Of a stretch of DNA of 45,673 bases, positions 26,422 through 34,263 are shown piece by piece; the first letter of the stretch is position 1, and every line of letters begins with the position of its first letter. Made by a program: the position numbers and the translations under genes. Below the pieces are notes generated by a model. It had not been told where the DNA came from and searched no databases. It was given only the letters and a program-made list of their open reading frames with translations. Origin of the DNA: Veillonella denticariosi JCM 15641 (GTDB lineage: Bacteria > Bacillota > Negativicutes > Veillonellales > Veillonellaceae); assembly GCF_002959855.1 (NCBI RefSeq), contig NZ_PPDB01000002.1, positions 1 to 45,673 on the forward strand, given 5' to 3'.

Positions 26422-26745
26422 ATGGAGGAACGAGTACTCATAAGTTTGCTCTTGGATTTCTACGGGCCCTTGTTGACGGACAAGCAGCGATTGTCCTTGC
26501 AGCTTCATCATGAAGATGACATGTCTCTCGGCGAGATCGCCGAGGAACTGGGTGTATCGCGTCAGGCCGTACATGATAATTTACAGCGGGCTCGACACAT
26601 CTTGAATGAATATGAAAGTAAATTGCACCTGGTGGCGCAATACGAAGCGCGTGAGCAGGTGCTGAAAGAATTAAAAAGTACGTTGCCCACGGATGTGCTT
26701 TCACAACCGCGGGTACAACAGTTATTGACGCAAATGGAGGGATAA
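26422..26745 (+). CDS. ylxM: YlxM/p13-like SRP-associated HTH protein
   Basis: A 107-residue UPF0122 family protein with a sigma-factor-region-4-like helix-turn-helix (TDKQRLSLQLHHEDDMS, LGEIAEELGVSRQAVHDNLQRAR). In streptococci and mycoplasma the homolog works with the signal recognition particle. It precedes ffh with one base between stop and start, the standard Firmicute arrangement. GGAGGTGG lies before the ATG. Confidence 0.93.
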   Translation: MEERVLISLLLDFYGPLLTDKQRLSLQLHHEDDMSLGEIAEELGVSRQAVHDNLQRARHILNEYESKLHLVAQYEAREQVLKELKSTLPTDVLSQPRVQQLLTQMEG

Positions 26746-26746
26746 T

Positions 26747-28099
26747 ATGGCATTTGATAGTTTATCGGAAAAGCTGCAAGACGCCTTTAAATCCTTAAAG
26801 GGAAAGGGCAAAATTACGGAAGACGATGTCAATCTTGCATTGCGTCAGGTGCGAACGGCTCTTTTAGAGGCGGACGTTAATTTCATGGTGGCAAAGGATT
26901 TTGTTAAATCCATTAAAGAAAAAGCCCTCGGTGAAGAGGTGTTCGGTTCCCTGAATCCGGCTCAAACGGTTATTAAAATCGTAAATGATGAGTTGACGGA
27001 ACTGCTGGGCGGTACGCAAAGCCGTATCATGATTTCCAGCAAGCCGCCGACGATTATCATGTTGGTCGGCCTTCAAGGTGCCGGTAAGACGACGACGGCC
27101 GGGAAATTAGCCGTATACCTTCGCAAACAAGGTAAGCATCCGATGCTCGTAGCGGCCGACGTATATCGCCCGGCGGCAATTACGCAGTTACAGGTGGTCG
27201 GTAAGCAGATCGACATTCCTGTCTTTGCGGATGAAACACCCGGTGCTGACCCTGTAGATATTGCACGCCGCGCCGTCGAGCAAAGCACGCATATGTTAAA
27301 GGATGTTGTTATCATCGATACCGCAGGTCGCCTGGCGATTGACGAGCCTTTGATGCAGGAACTGTCCAACATCAAAGCGGCTGTTCGACCTCATGAAATC
27401 CTGCTGGTTGTGGATTCCATGATCGGTCAGGATGCGGTGTCGACGGCTCAGACATTCAATGAAAAATTGGGCGTTGACGGTGTTATCCTTACAAAACTCG
27501 ATGGCGATGCCCGCGGTGGTGCGGCATTATCCATCAAGGCCGTAACGGGCTTGCCGATTAAGTTTACCGGTGTCAGCGAGAAGATGGATGGATTTGATGT
27601 ATTCTATCCGGATCGTATGGCTTCCCGTATCCTCGACTTGGGCGATTTTAAAACACTGATTGAAAATGTGCAAGGTGCCATCGACGAGGAAGAAGCCCGT
27701 GAAATGGCCAAGAAAATGGCTAAAAATAATTTCACCTTGGATGACTTCCTGAAGCAGATGAATCAGGTGAGAAAGTTAGGTCCGTTGCAGAATATCATCG
27801 GCATGTTGCCGGGCATGGGACAGATTAAGGATCAATTAAAGGATCTTGATTTGAACAGCAAAGAGGTGCGCCGCATAGAGGCCATCATAACATCCATGAC
27901 CGCAGCGGAGCGGGAGAATCCGAATATACTTAACGGATCCCGTCGCAAGCGTATCGCACAAGGTTCGGGTACACAGGTACAAGATGTAAATCGTTTGTTG
28001 AAACAATTTGAAGAAGCGCGGAAGATGATGAAGCGCATGAAAGGGTTACGAGGCGGTAAGGGCGCTTTACCGAAGATGCCTAAATTACCGTTTATGTAA
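26747..28099 (+). CDS. ffh: Signal recognition particle protein Ffh
   Basis: A 450-residue SRP GTPase that binds signal sequences and delivers ribosomes to the membrane. It has an N domain (1-~90), a G domain with GLQGAGKTTTAGK (residues 108-120), DTAGRL, TKLDGDARGGA and GVSEKMDGFD, then a Met-rich M domain from ~300. The M domain includes the RNA-binding part SRRKRIAQGSGTQVQDVNRLL and MMKRMKGL. Full length for the family. The SRP RNA gene itself is not in this window. Confidence 0.97.
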   Translation: MAFDSLSEKLQDAFKSLKGKGKITEDDVNLALRQVRTALLEADVNFMVAKDFVKSIKEKALGEEVFGSLNPAQTVIKIVNDELTELLGGTQSRIMISSKPPTIIMLVGLQGAGKTTTAGKLAVYLRKQGKHPMLVAADVYRPAAITQLQVVGKQIDIPVFADETPGADPVDIARRAVEQSTHMLKDVVIIDTAGRLAIDEPLMQELSNIKAAVRPHEILLVVDSMIGQDAVSTAQTFNEKLGVDGVILTKLDGDARGGAALSIKAVTGLPIKFTGVSEKMDGFDVFYPDRMASRILDLGDFKTLIENVQGAIDEEEAREMAKKMAKNNFTLDDFLKQMNQVRKLGPLQNIIGMLPGMGQIKDQLKDLDLNSKEVRRIEAIITSMTAAERENPNILNGSRRKRIAQGSGTQVQDVNRLLKQFEEARKMMKRMKGLRGGKGALPKMPKLPFM

Positions 28100-28158
28100 T
28101 ACATGGACAGGGGCGCTGAACCTGTCCAGTCATATCAGTATAAGGAGGTGAATTTCAC

Positions 28159-28422
28159 ATGTTAAAAATTCGTTTGACTCGTTTAGGTGCTAAAAAGGCT
28201 CCTTTCTACCGTATCGTAGTTGCTGATTCCCGTGCTCCACGTGAAGGCCGTCCTGTTGACACAATCGGTCAATATGATGCTACAAAGAATCCGGCTATCG
28301 TTAATGTAGACGAAGAAAAAGCTTTGGCTTGGTTAGCTAAAGGTGCTCAGCCTACTGACACTGTTCGCTCCTTGTTCAAAAAAGAAGGCGTTATGCAAAA
28401 ATTTGCTGACGCTAAAAAGTAA
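28159..28422 (+). CDS. rpsP: 30S ribosomal protein S16
   Basis: An 87-residue S16 protein ([35 protein letters not shown], then a WL-containing C-terminal half) that helps assemble the 30S body. AAGGAGGTGA before the ATG is a near-perfect ribosome-binding site. Codons are strongly biased, as in other ribosomal genes. A hairpin GGACAGG/CCTGTCC at 28104-28127 between ffh and rpsP lacks a T run and may be a processing site. Confidence 0.97.
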   Translation: MLKIRLTRLGAKKAPFYRIVVADSRAPREGRPVDTIGQYDATKNPAIVNVDEEKALAWLAKGAQPTDTVRSLFKKEGVMQKFADAKK

Positions 28423-28443
28423 TTAATAGAAAGGCATACTGCG

Positions 28444-28671
28444 ATGGTAGAATTAATTTCATTAATTGCAAAATCATTGGTGAAGCAGCCTGATGCCGTT
28501 TCTGTTACCATGGTTCAAAAGGGCAATATAGAGGTTTATGAACTTCACGTTGCCCCGGAGGATATGGGCAAAGTTATCGGAAAACAAGGACGCATAGCAA
28601 AGGCCATACGTTCCGTTGTTAAAGCGGCGGCTATTAAAGAGAACAAAAAAATATCTGTTGATATTGTGTAA
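28444..28671 (+). CDS. khpA: KH-domain RNA-binding protein KhpA
   Basis: A 75-residue single KH domain (YlqC) with the RNA-binding GKVIGKQGRIAKAIR loop. It partners with KhpB/Jag in many Firmicutes to bind RNA and affects cell division and elongation. It lies 21 bases after rpsP, its usual location. Confidence 0.94.
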   Translation: MVELISLIAKSLVKQPDAVSVTMVQKGNIEVYELHVAPEDMGKVIGKQGRIAKAIRSVVKAAAIKENKKISVDIV

Positions 28672-28686
28672 AAGGGAGTAATTAGA

Positions 28687-29094
28687 ATGGAAGAAATAAC
28701 ATTACGTGTCCCTGTAGCAGTAAAAGCAAAAGTAACAGAAGACTTGAAAGCGAAGATTACAGCGGATCTTGAAACTCGCCTCGATATGGTGAATAAAGAT
28801 CTGGAACAAATCGAGTTTCAGGCACAACGTATTTTAGCTGATGCAGCTAAAGTTGACGCTACAAGTCTTACTGCGATTCGTCAACAAATCGACGAAGAGA
28901 AAAATAAACGCTTGGCTTTCAAAGAAGAAGTAACAGCTAAATTGAAAGAGGCTCAAGAATTAAGCTTGGGAACTGAAATTACTCAAGGCACATTGGAGCA
29001 AACGGTTACCGTTAAACTCGGGGATGATTTGGATGCCTTGATGGGCGCTGAAATCCTATTAGAAGACGGTAAAATCGTTGCGTTTCGTCAATAA
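28687..29094 (+). CDS. ylqD: YlqD family protein
   Basis: A 135-residue protein of the YlqD family, found between khpA and rimM in Firmicutes. The N terminus (ITLRVPVAVKAKVTEDLK) is followed by a charged helical middle (~30-100) likely to form a coiled coil, and a short beta C terminus (VKLGDDLDALMGAEILLEDGKIVAFRQ). No biochemical function is known. AAAGGGAG precedes the ATG, and the stop overlaps the rimM start by one base. Confidence 0.85.
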   Translation: MEEITLRVPVAVKAKVTEDLKAKITADLETRLDMVNKDLEQIEFQAQRILADAAKVDATSLTAIRQQIDEEKNKRLAFKEEVTAKLKEAQELSLGTEITQGTLEQTVTVKLGDDLDALMGAEILLEDGKIVAFRQ

Positions 29095-29591
29095 TGAAGC
29101 ATAACGATTTCATCACAATAGGTGTTATCATCGCCCCGCACGGCGTGCGGGGTGATCTTCGTATTATGCCTCAAACCGACTTTCCTGAGCGGTTTATGCA
29201 TATGGATGCCTGTTACATCGATGGTAAAGAATATCACGTTGCATCCGCCCGCTTTCACAAGCAATATGTATTAGCATCCTTTAAGGAAATTCCGGACCGT
29301 AATGCGGCTGAATTATTCGGTAAGAAAGAAATTCAAGTGCGCCGCGAGAATCTGGTGGAGTTGCCTGAGGGTCGTTATTACATTTTTGATATTATCGGTC
29401 TTGAGGTACAAGATACAGAGGGAAATGTGCTCGGCACGGTGACTGATGTGTTGCAGCCCGGTGCCAATGATGTATATGTGGTTTCCAAAGAAGGGGAACC
29501 GGATCAATTGTTTGCGGCTATAGAGGATGTTATTAAGGACATCGACATGGACCGACAGTTGATGATCGTAGATCCGCCTGAATGGATATAA
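29094..29591 (+). CDS. rimM: Ribosome maturation factor RimM
   Basis: A 165-residue factor for 30S maturation that binds S19. The N-terminal barrel has GVIIAPHGVRGDLRIMPQTDFPERF and the C-terminal PRC-barrel has YYIFDIIGLEV, GTVTDVLQPGANDVYVV and DRQLMIVDPPEWI. Length is normal. It is the last of the tight ylxM-rimM cluster; trmD, usually adjacent, starts 271 bases later. Confidence 0.96.
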   Translation: MKHNDFITIGVIIAPHGVRGDLRIMPQTDFPERFMHMDACYIDGKEYHVASARFHKQYVLASFKEIPDRNAAELFGKKEIQVRRENLVELPEGRYYIFDIIGLEVQDTEGNVLGTVTDVLQPGANDVYVVSKEGEPDQLFAAIEDVIKDIDMDRQLMIVDPPEWI

Positions 29592-29862
29592 TCCTTTGGG
29601 CGGCTTTGCTTTATCCATATATAGGTGTTTTATGCTGAAAGCCGACCGTATGAGGCTGTACAATCATCGGCTATATGGTCAATACATCATAAAATAGCTA
29701 TATGTAGGTAGAGTATAATATTATAATAGAGTATGTAGATAGATGCTTTAAAAGGTGCGTACAGAGTATATGTATAACCGAAAGTATAAGCTGATTAAAG
29801 AAAATCTTGTTTGATTTTGGAGCACATTAATCTTATGTGTATTGTGATAAAGGGGGGGCGCC
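29592..29862. other. Unusual 271-bp gap between rimM and trmD
   Basis: No gene is visible. GACCGTAT near 29643 and ATATGGTC near 29672 can pair (one G-U), without a T run. TATAAT occurs at 29714 and 29722 and TTGATT/TATGTG at 29811/29834, so trmD may have its own promoter, but none is convincing. GGGGGGGCGCC lies just before the trmD ATG. Confidence 0.4.
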
Positions 29863-30693
29863 ATGAGAATCGATATTGTATCATTATTTCCCGAATTTTT
29901 TGATGCCTTTTTTAATCATTCCATCATCAAACGGGCTATCGAGGCGGAACGGTTATCTATGGGCGTGACGAATCCTCGCGATTTCAGTCATAATAAACAT
30001 GGTCAGGTGGATGATACGCCATACGGCGGCGGGGCGGGTATGCTCATGATGGCGCCTCCTATTTTTGAGGCTGTTGAATCTGTTATCAGCACCTATGAAA
30101 GTAAATTTAACGCCTTTAATCTCATTGATCGTGCTGAAGTTTGCGATGAAATGAGTTTGATCGGAACTCCGAATAAAGATATACGTCGTCGCGTCGTATT
30201 CATGGGGCCTACCGGTACTCCGTTTACGCAGGAGAAGGCACGCGAACTGGCAACATATGACCAACTTGTACTTGTATGCGGACACTATGAGGGTGTCGAT
30301 TATCGCGTGGAAGAGCATTTAGTGGATGAAACGATTTCTATAGGTGATTATGTACTGACGGGTGGCGAGCTGCCGGCGATGGTCGTTGCCGATGCGGTGG
30401 CGCGTATGATCCCGGGTGTTCTCGGTGCGGCCGGCGGCGCTCAAGAGGATTCGTTTTATGAGCCTTTACTAGAAGCACCTCAGTACACAAAACCACCGGA
30501 GTTTAGAGGTTGGTCGGTTCCGGATGTGTTGCGAAGCGGTCATCATAAAAATATCGCCGCATGGCGTCAAAAGGAATCGTTAAAGCGGACTCGTCTGTTG
30601 CGTCCCGATTTGTTAGAACGGCCTTTAACGAAAGAAGAACTTAAGATTTTAAAAGAAATTGTGGCAGAAGAATCAGAACAGCTGTCTGATTAA
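29863..30693 (+). CDS. trmD: tRNA (guanine-N1)-methyltransferase TrmD
   Basis: A 276-residue SPOUT methyltransferase that makes m1G37 in tRNAs with G36 and prevents frameshifting. It shows DIVSLFPEFFDAF, DDTPYGGGAGMLM, the knotted SAM site VCGHYEGVDYR, and SIGDYVLTGGELPAMVVADA. It is longer than the ~245-255 norm. About 30 extra residues (~78-108) sit between the GGGAGML helix and the VVFMGPTGTP strand, where E. coli has only a short link. GGGGGGG precedes the ATG. Confidence 0.96.
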   Translation: MRIDIVSLFPEFFDAFFNHSIIKRAIEAERLSMGVTNPRDFSHNKHGQVDDTPYGGGAGMLMMAPPIFEAVESVISTYESKFNAFNLIDRAEVCDEMSLIGTPNKDIRRRVVFMGPTGTPFTQEKARELATYDQLVLVCGHYEGVDYRVEEHLVDETISIGDYVLTGGELPAMVVADAVARMIPGVLGAAGGAQEDSFYEPLLEAPQYTKPPEFRGWSVPDVLRSGHHKNIAAWRQKESLKRTRLLRPDLLERPLTKEELKILKEIVAEESEQLSD

Positions 30694-30754
30694 GCGATTA
30701 GCTGTAGTGAACAATTTAAATGAATTTGTTAGGGCTATTCTTGCGAGGTTGTTT

Positions 30755-31840
30755 ATGGAGTTTAATTGTTACGATGTCCTGGAGGTTCAGGGCAGTCGAT
30801 ACGTAATTACAGAAAAAATAAAATATATTGAGATTATTCCAAAAGCGGATCAGGAGCAGTCTTACAAAGCCAAGCCGTCTATGCAAAAGTCACCCGGTGA
30901 TTATTGGCATGAATATGGACTCGAGGCTATAGAGGGAGCGGATAAAATATGGGTAACCATTGAATATAATGATAATGAGTGGTGCACCGTTTCCAGAACG
31001 AGCTATCATAAACGACCGGGAAAGGGCTTTACGTTACATCAAATCGGCTTAGAAAAGGTTGTCGAGGTTGATGGCGAAAGTGGTGCCTCTGTAGGTGACC
31101 GAGCCGGATATAAGGAATATCAACTGCCCCGTGAGGGTGGCGCCAGCGTGTTCTTTGAGGAAAATTGGTTCAAAGGGGAAAAAATGTTTGCCGAAGGGGC
31201 TCGTGTGCCTCTGATGAATATTCGCCTCTGTAATGATGCGGCAGCTGTTGCTATACGTGAAAAGAGGCGTAATAAGCGTCTAAAGAAACGGATAGGTGCA
31301 TTGGCTGCAGGACTCGGGTATGTTGTACTATTTACGCTCTTCCTTGTCGGTTCAGACGATGACTTTTCATGGCATGGTATACGTAGTACATTTGGATTTC
31401 CCTATACCGTAAAGGAACATATGCATGATACCTCCACATATTATACGAAGACGGATTCGGACAGTGGAGACGTGTATACTTCGAATTTAGACCCTGTCAG
31501 TACCGCATTAGATTTGATTGACTCTGTGCAGGGGGATATCAGAAATGAAGGTGATGACTTACAAGAAGGGCATGAAGTCATTGTATTTTATTCAGGAGAC
31601 TCTGCGTATATCATCACCAATACGGATGGACAGACGCGCGTTAAGGTGTGTGATCAGTCGAAATTGACACAAGAGGATCAAAGTATCATTAATCGTACTG
31701 TATCAAAGGGGCATACACTTGACTCTTATGCGCTCATGATTCGCCAACGGGACAGTCGAGGCCGTGACAGCTTATATAATACGGGCACAGCCAACACATC
31801 GAGTAACACATTGAATTCGAATGTGAAGTTACGATATTAG
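30755..31840 (+). CDS. DUF4178-like membrane protein, first gene of the YjfC-type cassette
   Basis: A 361-residue protein counted from ATG 30755, which has GCGAGG before it. The same frame runs back into trmD, but those residues are not protein-like. Residues ~5-160 fit a DUF4178-like pattern (YDVLEVQGSRYVITEK, DYWHEYGLEAIEGADKIWVTIEY, GDRAGYKEYQLPREGG). A Lys/Arg-rich stretch (REKRRNKRLKKR) is followed by one membrane helix at ~183-202. A ~160-residue C-terminal part then probably lies outside the membrane, with a Ser/Thr/Asn-rich tail. By position it corresponds to yjfK (DUF2491) in the enterobacterial yjfK-L-M-C group. No enzyme motif is seen. It may present or sense something at the membrane together with the DUF350 protein 10 bases downstream. 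Confidence 0.7.
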   Translation: MEFNCYDVLEVQGSRYVITEKIKYIEIIPKADQEQSYKAKPSMQKSPGDYWHEYGLEAIEGADKIWVTIEYNDNEWCTVSRTSYHKRPGKGFTLHQIGLEKVVEVDGESGASVGDRAGYKEYQLPREGGASVFFEENWFKGEKMFAEGARVPLMNIRLCNDAAAVAIREKRRNKRLKKRIGALAAGLGYVVLFTLFLVGSDDDFSWHGIRSTFGFPYTVKEHMHDTSTYYTKTDSDSGDVYTSNLDPVSTALDLIDSVQGDIRNEGDDLQEGHEVIVFYSGDSAYIITNTDGQTRVKVCDQSKLTQEDQSIINRTVSKGHTLDSYALMIRQRDSRGRDSLYNTGTANTSSNTLNSNVKLRY

Positions 31841-31850
31841 GAGGATTACC

Positions 31851-32282
31851 ATGATCTATATATCTGATGTATTATTGACGATTTTTTATGCTTGTTTTGG
31901 TATATTATTGATGTTGACCGCCAATACGGTTATCGATTTTTTTGTCCCCGGTAAATTCAGTGAAGAAATAAAGCGCGGTAATTGTGCTGTAGCATGGCTT
32001 TCAGCGGGTTCATTTATCGGTATCGGTGAAATATTGCGCTCCGTTATTATGTCGCCTGCAGTGACCGCTGCGGATACCTCCTTGTTGCATGGTGTGGTAG
32101 CAAGTATCGTGTATGCCGTGCTTGGTATCGTGCTATTTGTAACAGGTTATATGTTTATTAACTTGTGGCATCGTAAATATAATTTATCTGAAGAGATTAT
32201 GGGTGGTAATACGGCTGCGGGTATCCTCGTATTCGGCATTTTTGTAGGCCTTGCCCTCGTTGTTAGCGGTGCTGTGCACTAA
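31851..32282 (+). CDS. DUF350 (YjfL-type) membrane protein
   Basis: A 143-residue protein with four membrane helices. It is built from two similar halves, each with a helix followed by GN-A: KRGNCAVAWLSAGSFIGIGE in the first and MGGNTAAGILVFGIFVGLAL in the second. This internal repeat is the mark of DUF350 (UPF0719) proteins such as E. coli YjfL. The family recurs beside YjfC/YgiC-like ligases and polyamine genes, but its activity is unknown. AGGAGG precedes the ATG, 10 bases after the DUF4178-like gene, and the next gene begins 11 bases later. Confidence 0.8.
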   Translation: MIYISDVLLTIFYACFGILLMLTANTVIDFFVPGKFSEEIKRGNCAVAWLSAGSFIGIGEILRSVIMSPAVTAADTSLLHGVVASIVYAVLGIVLFVTGYMFINLWHRKYNLSEEIMGGNTAAGILVFGIFVGLALVVSGAVH

Positions 32283-32293
32283 GGAAGTGTCCT

Positions 32294-32857
32294 ATGTATA
32301 AGCCAAGTAAGAAAACAATATACATAACGAGTGCCTTTGCCGCTGTTGCGGGTATCGTCGGCGTGTATTCATACTGGAACGATATCTCTTATGCTGTTTG
32401 TGATAAAGTCTACCCGGAAGCGAATGAAGGGGAGGTTCGATTAAAGGATAATCAGGGAAATCGCTATTCTTTATTGAATCATGGAGATGGTAAAGAAACA
32501 GCTTTATATGATGACGATCGTTCCGTCACCTTTCATCGTGATAATAGCGGGAATCTGGTATGGGATGCGGGCCTGGCCGGGCTCTTACCTGGTATTGCTG
32601 CAGGGTATTATGCATTTCATGGTTTTAATGCCCCTCAAGCCCGAATGGATGCAAAAACCATGACCTATCGCGTGGCGGCACCGTTAAAACCGTATGAGGA
32701 ACCCTATGTATATACCGCATCCGGGTCGAATGTGCACAGTTCTGTTGGGCGAAGAACCTATAAAGACTATGAGAATCGTAGAAGTAAGAAAGCAGCCTCT
32801 ATAGGTCAGAAATCCGGTTTCGGCAGCGCCGGTGTTCGTTCCTCCGGCAGTTCATAA
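32294..32857 (+). CDS. Small membrane-anchored protein with Ser/Gly tail (YjfM/YgiB-like position)
   Basis: A 187-residue protein with an N-terminal hydrophobic segment (~9-25: IYITSAFAAVAGIVGVYS) that is either an uncleaved anchor or a signal peptide. Two later parts are a polar domain (~35-85) and a second mildly hydrophobic stretch (LAGLLPGIAAGYYAF). The C-terminal tail ends GFGSAGVRSSGSS. Enterobacterial YjfM/YgiB (DUF1190) proteins occupy the same place next to the ligase and also end in Gly/Ser-rich sequence, but I cannot show homology. It overlaps an upstream in-frame ATG of the ligase gene by one base. Confidence 0.6.
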   Translation: MYKPSKKTIYITSAFAAVAGIVGVYSYWNDISYAVCDKVYPEANEGEVRLKDNQGNRYSLLNHGDGKETALYDDDRSVTFHRDNSGNLVWDAGLAGLLPGIAAGYYAFHGFNAPQARMDAKTMTYRVAAPLKPYEEPYVYTASGSNVHSSVGRRTYKDYENRRSKKAASIGQKSGFGSAGVRSSGSS

Positions 32858-32871
32858 TGGAGGGCGATAGC

Positions 32872-34152
32872 ATGAAGTCGTATATTGATGAGCTTGATAC
32901 CGCTATATTGCCGTTTGTAGATTATGAAGGCTATGACGACCGTTATCCGGCTCTTTCGGCACAATTTTTTTCAGCTGAGTTTTATGATGAAATACGTCAT
33001 GCATCGCGCATGTTATTCCAGATATTCTGTAAGGCTGCCAAGGTGTTTCAGCAGGCTCCTGATGAGTTTGCCCTCAATATGGATATGCCGGAAAATCTGA
33101 TTCCTTATCTTCATCGATGGAATCCATTGGGATTACCTACGTGGTTATCTCGATTTGATTTCGTACTTGATACACAGGGGCGATTACACATGGTGGAAAT
33201 CAATGCGGATACGCCTTGCTTTCTGATTGAAAGTTATTATGCAAACGGGGTAGCGGCTCGCTTTTTTGACAAGCCGGATCCTAATATAGATGCCCGTTAT
33301 GAATTAGAATGTTTCTTGCGCCGTGTGTATCAAGCGACGTCTCGTGAAAATCAGAATACGACAGCTCTCGTCAAAGAGAATCCTTTTGTATTTGCTTGCT
33401 TTCATGATTATCCAGAAGACTACGGAACTACCAAGTTCCTCATGAATGCTATGAAAACCGCCTGTCCTGAGGCGGACGTACGATTTTTATCATTCTATGA
33501 TATGGTCATTGATGATGCCGGTATTCTGTTATCTGATGGCAGTCATGCAACGAATCTTTACAGATTGCATCCGATGGAACTTTTAATTGATGAAACTACA
33601 TCGGATGGGGAACCGTTAGGTGAAATGTTCCTGGATTTGTACAATGAAGGCAAGTTTAATTTGTTCAACCCACCGGAGGCGATTATATTGCAGAATAAGT
33701 CGTTTATGTCCCTGGTGTATGCTTTATACTTAACGAACCAATTTTTTACGGGGCCCGAAAGAGAAATTATAGAACGTTATCTGACCCCGTCTTATTTTGA
33801 AAGTGATTTCTCTGGCCTAGACGACGGACTTTATATTCAAAAGGAAATCTGGGGGCGTGAAGGGCGACATGTACAAGTCGTCCGAAAGTATGGGGCTCAA
33901 ACTGAGCTTTATATGGAAAAGGTCGTAGATAATTACGATGATATAGTCTGTCGTGACAGTAAAAAGGTCATGTATCAGGATTTTGTAAATCAGAAGCATT
34001 TTACTCACACCGTGGACAGTGGTGTTAAAGCGGGATTTTTAACGCTGTCCTGCTTTATGTTGGGGGATAGAGCATCGGCCGTAGGTTGCCGTTTTTCACC
34101 TGAGGAAATTGCCGGTACAGAAGCGTATTTTGTACCGCTCTTGGTAGAATAA
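32872..34152 (+). CDS. Glutathionylspermidine-synthase-family ATP-grasp ligase (YjfC/YgiC-like)
   Basis: A 426-residue protein counted from ATG 32872. GGAGGG (32859-32864) serves that start; ATG 32857 would overlap it. It fits the preATP-grasp/ATP-grasp family that in E. coli Gsp joins glutathione to spermidine. It lacks the Gsp amidase domain, as do YjfC and YgiC. Landmarks are SRFDFVLDTQGRLHMVEINADTPCFLIES (~90-125), LFNPPEAIILQNKSFMSLVYAL, a KEIWGREGRHVQVVRKYG segment like the family GREG loop, and a C-terminal FMLGDRASAVGCRFSPEEIAGTEAYFVPL. The C-terminal motif departs from the usual form, so the substrate may differ. The likely reaction is ATP-driven amide formation between a carboxylate and an amine. 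Which ones is unknown. Confidence 0.8.
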   Translation: MKSYIDELDTAILPFVDYEGYDDRYPALSAQFFSAEFYDEIRHASRMLFQIFCKAAKVFQQAPDEFALNMDMPENLIPYLHRWNPLGLPTWLSRFDFVLDTQGRLHMVEINADTPCFLIESYYANGVAARFFDKPDPNIDARYELECFLRRVYQATSRENQNTTALVKENPFVFACFHDYPEDYGTTKFLMNAMKTACPEADVRFLSFYDMVIDDAGILLSDGSHATNLYRLHPMELLIDETTSDGEPLGEMFLDLYNEGKFNLFNPPEAIILQNKSFMSLVYALYLTNQFFTGPEREIIERYLTPSYFESDFSGLDDGLYIQKEIWGREGRHVQVVRKYGAQTELYMEKVVDNYDDIVCRDSKKVMYQDFVNQKHFTHTVDSGVKAGFLTLSCFMLGDRASAVGCRFSPEEIAGTEAYFVPLLVE

Positions 34153-34263
34153 TTTTTTATTATCTAAATATAATAGATTATAAATGTTATTTGGTACTTA
34201 TACGATTTTGTTGAACCGGTATACCCTTCTTTTGTTTTATTGATTTTTAGGAGATATAAGGCT

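Noticed and set aside
30659-30754. Upstream extension of the DUF4178-like protein into trmD
   Set aside because: The added residues overlap the end of trmD in another frame and lack a start signal. ATG 30755 has a ribosome-binding site.
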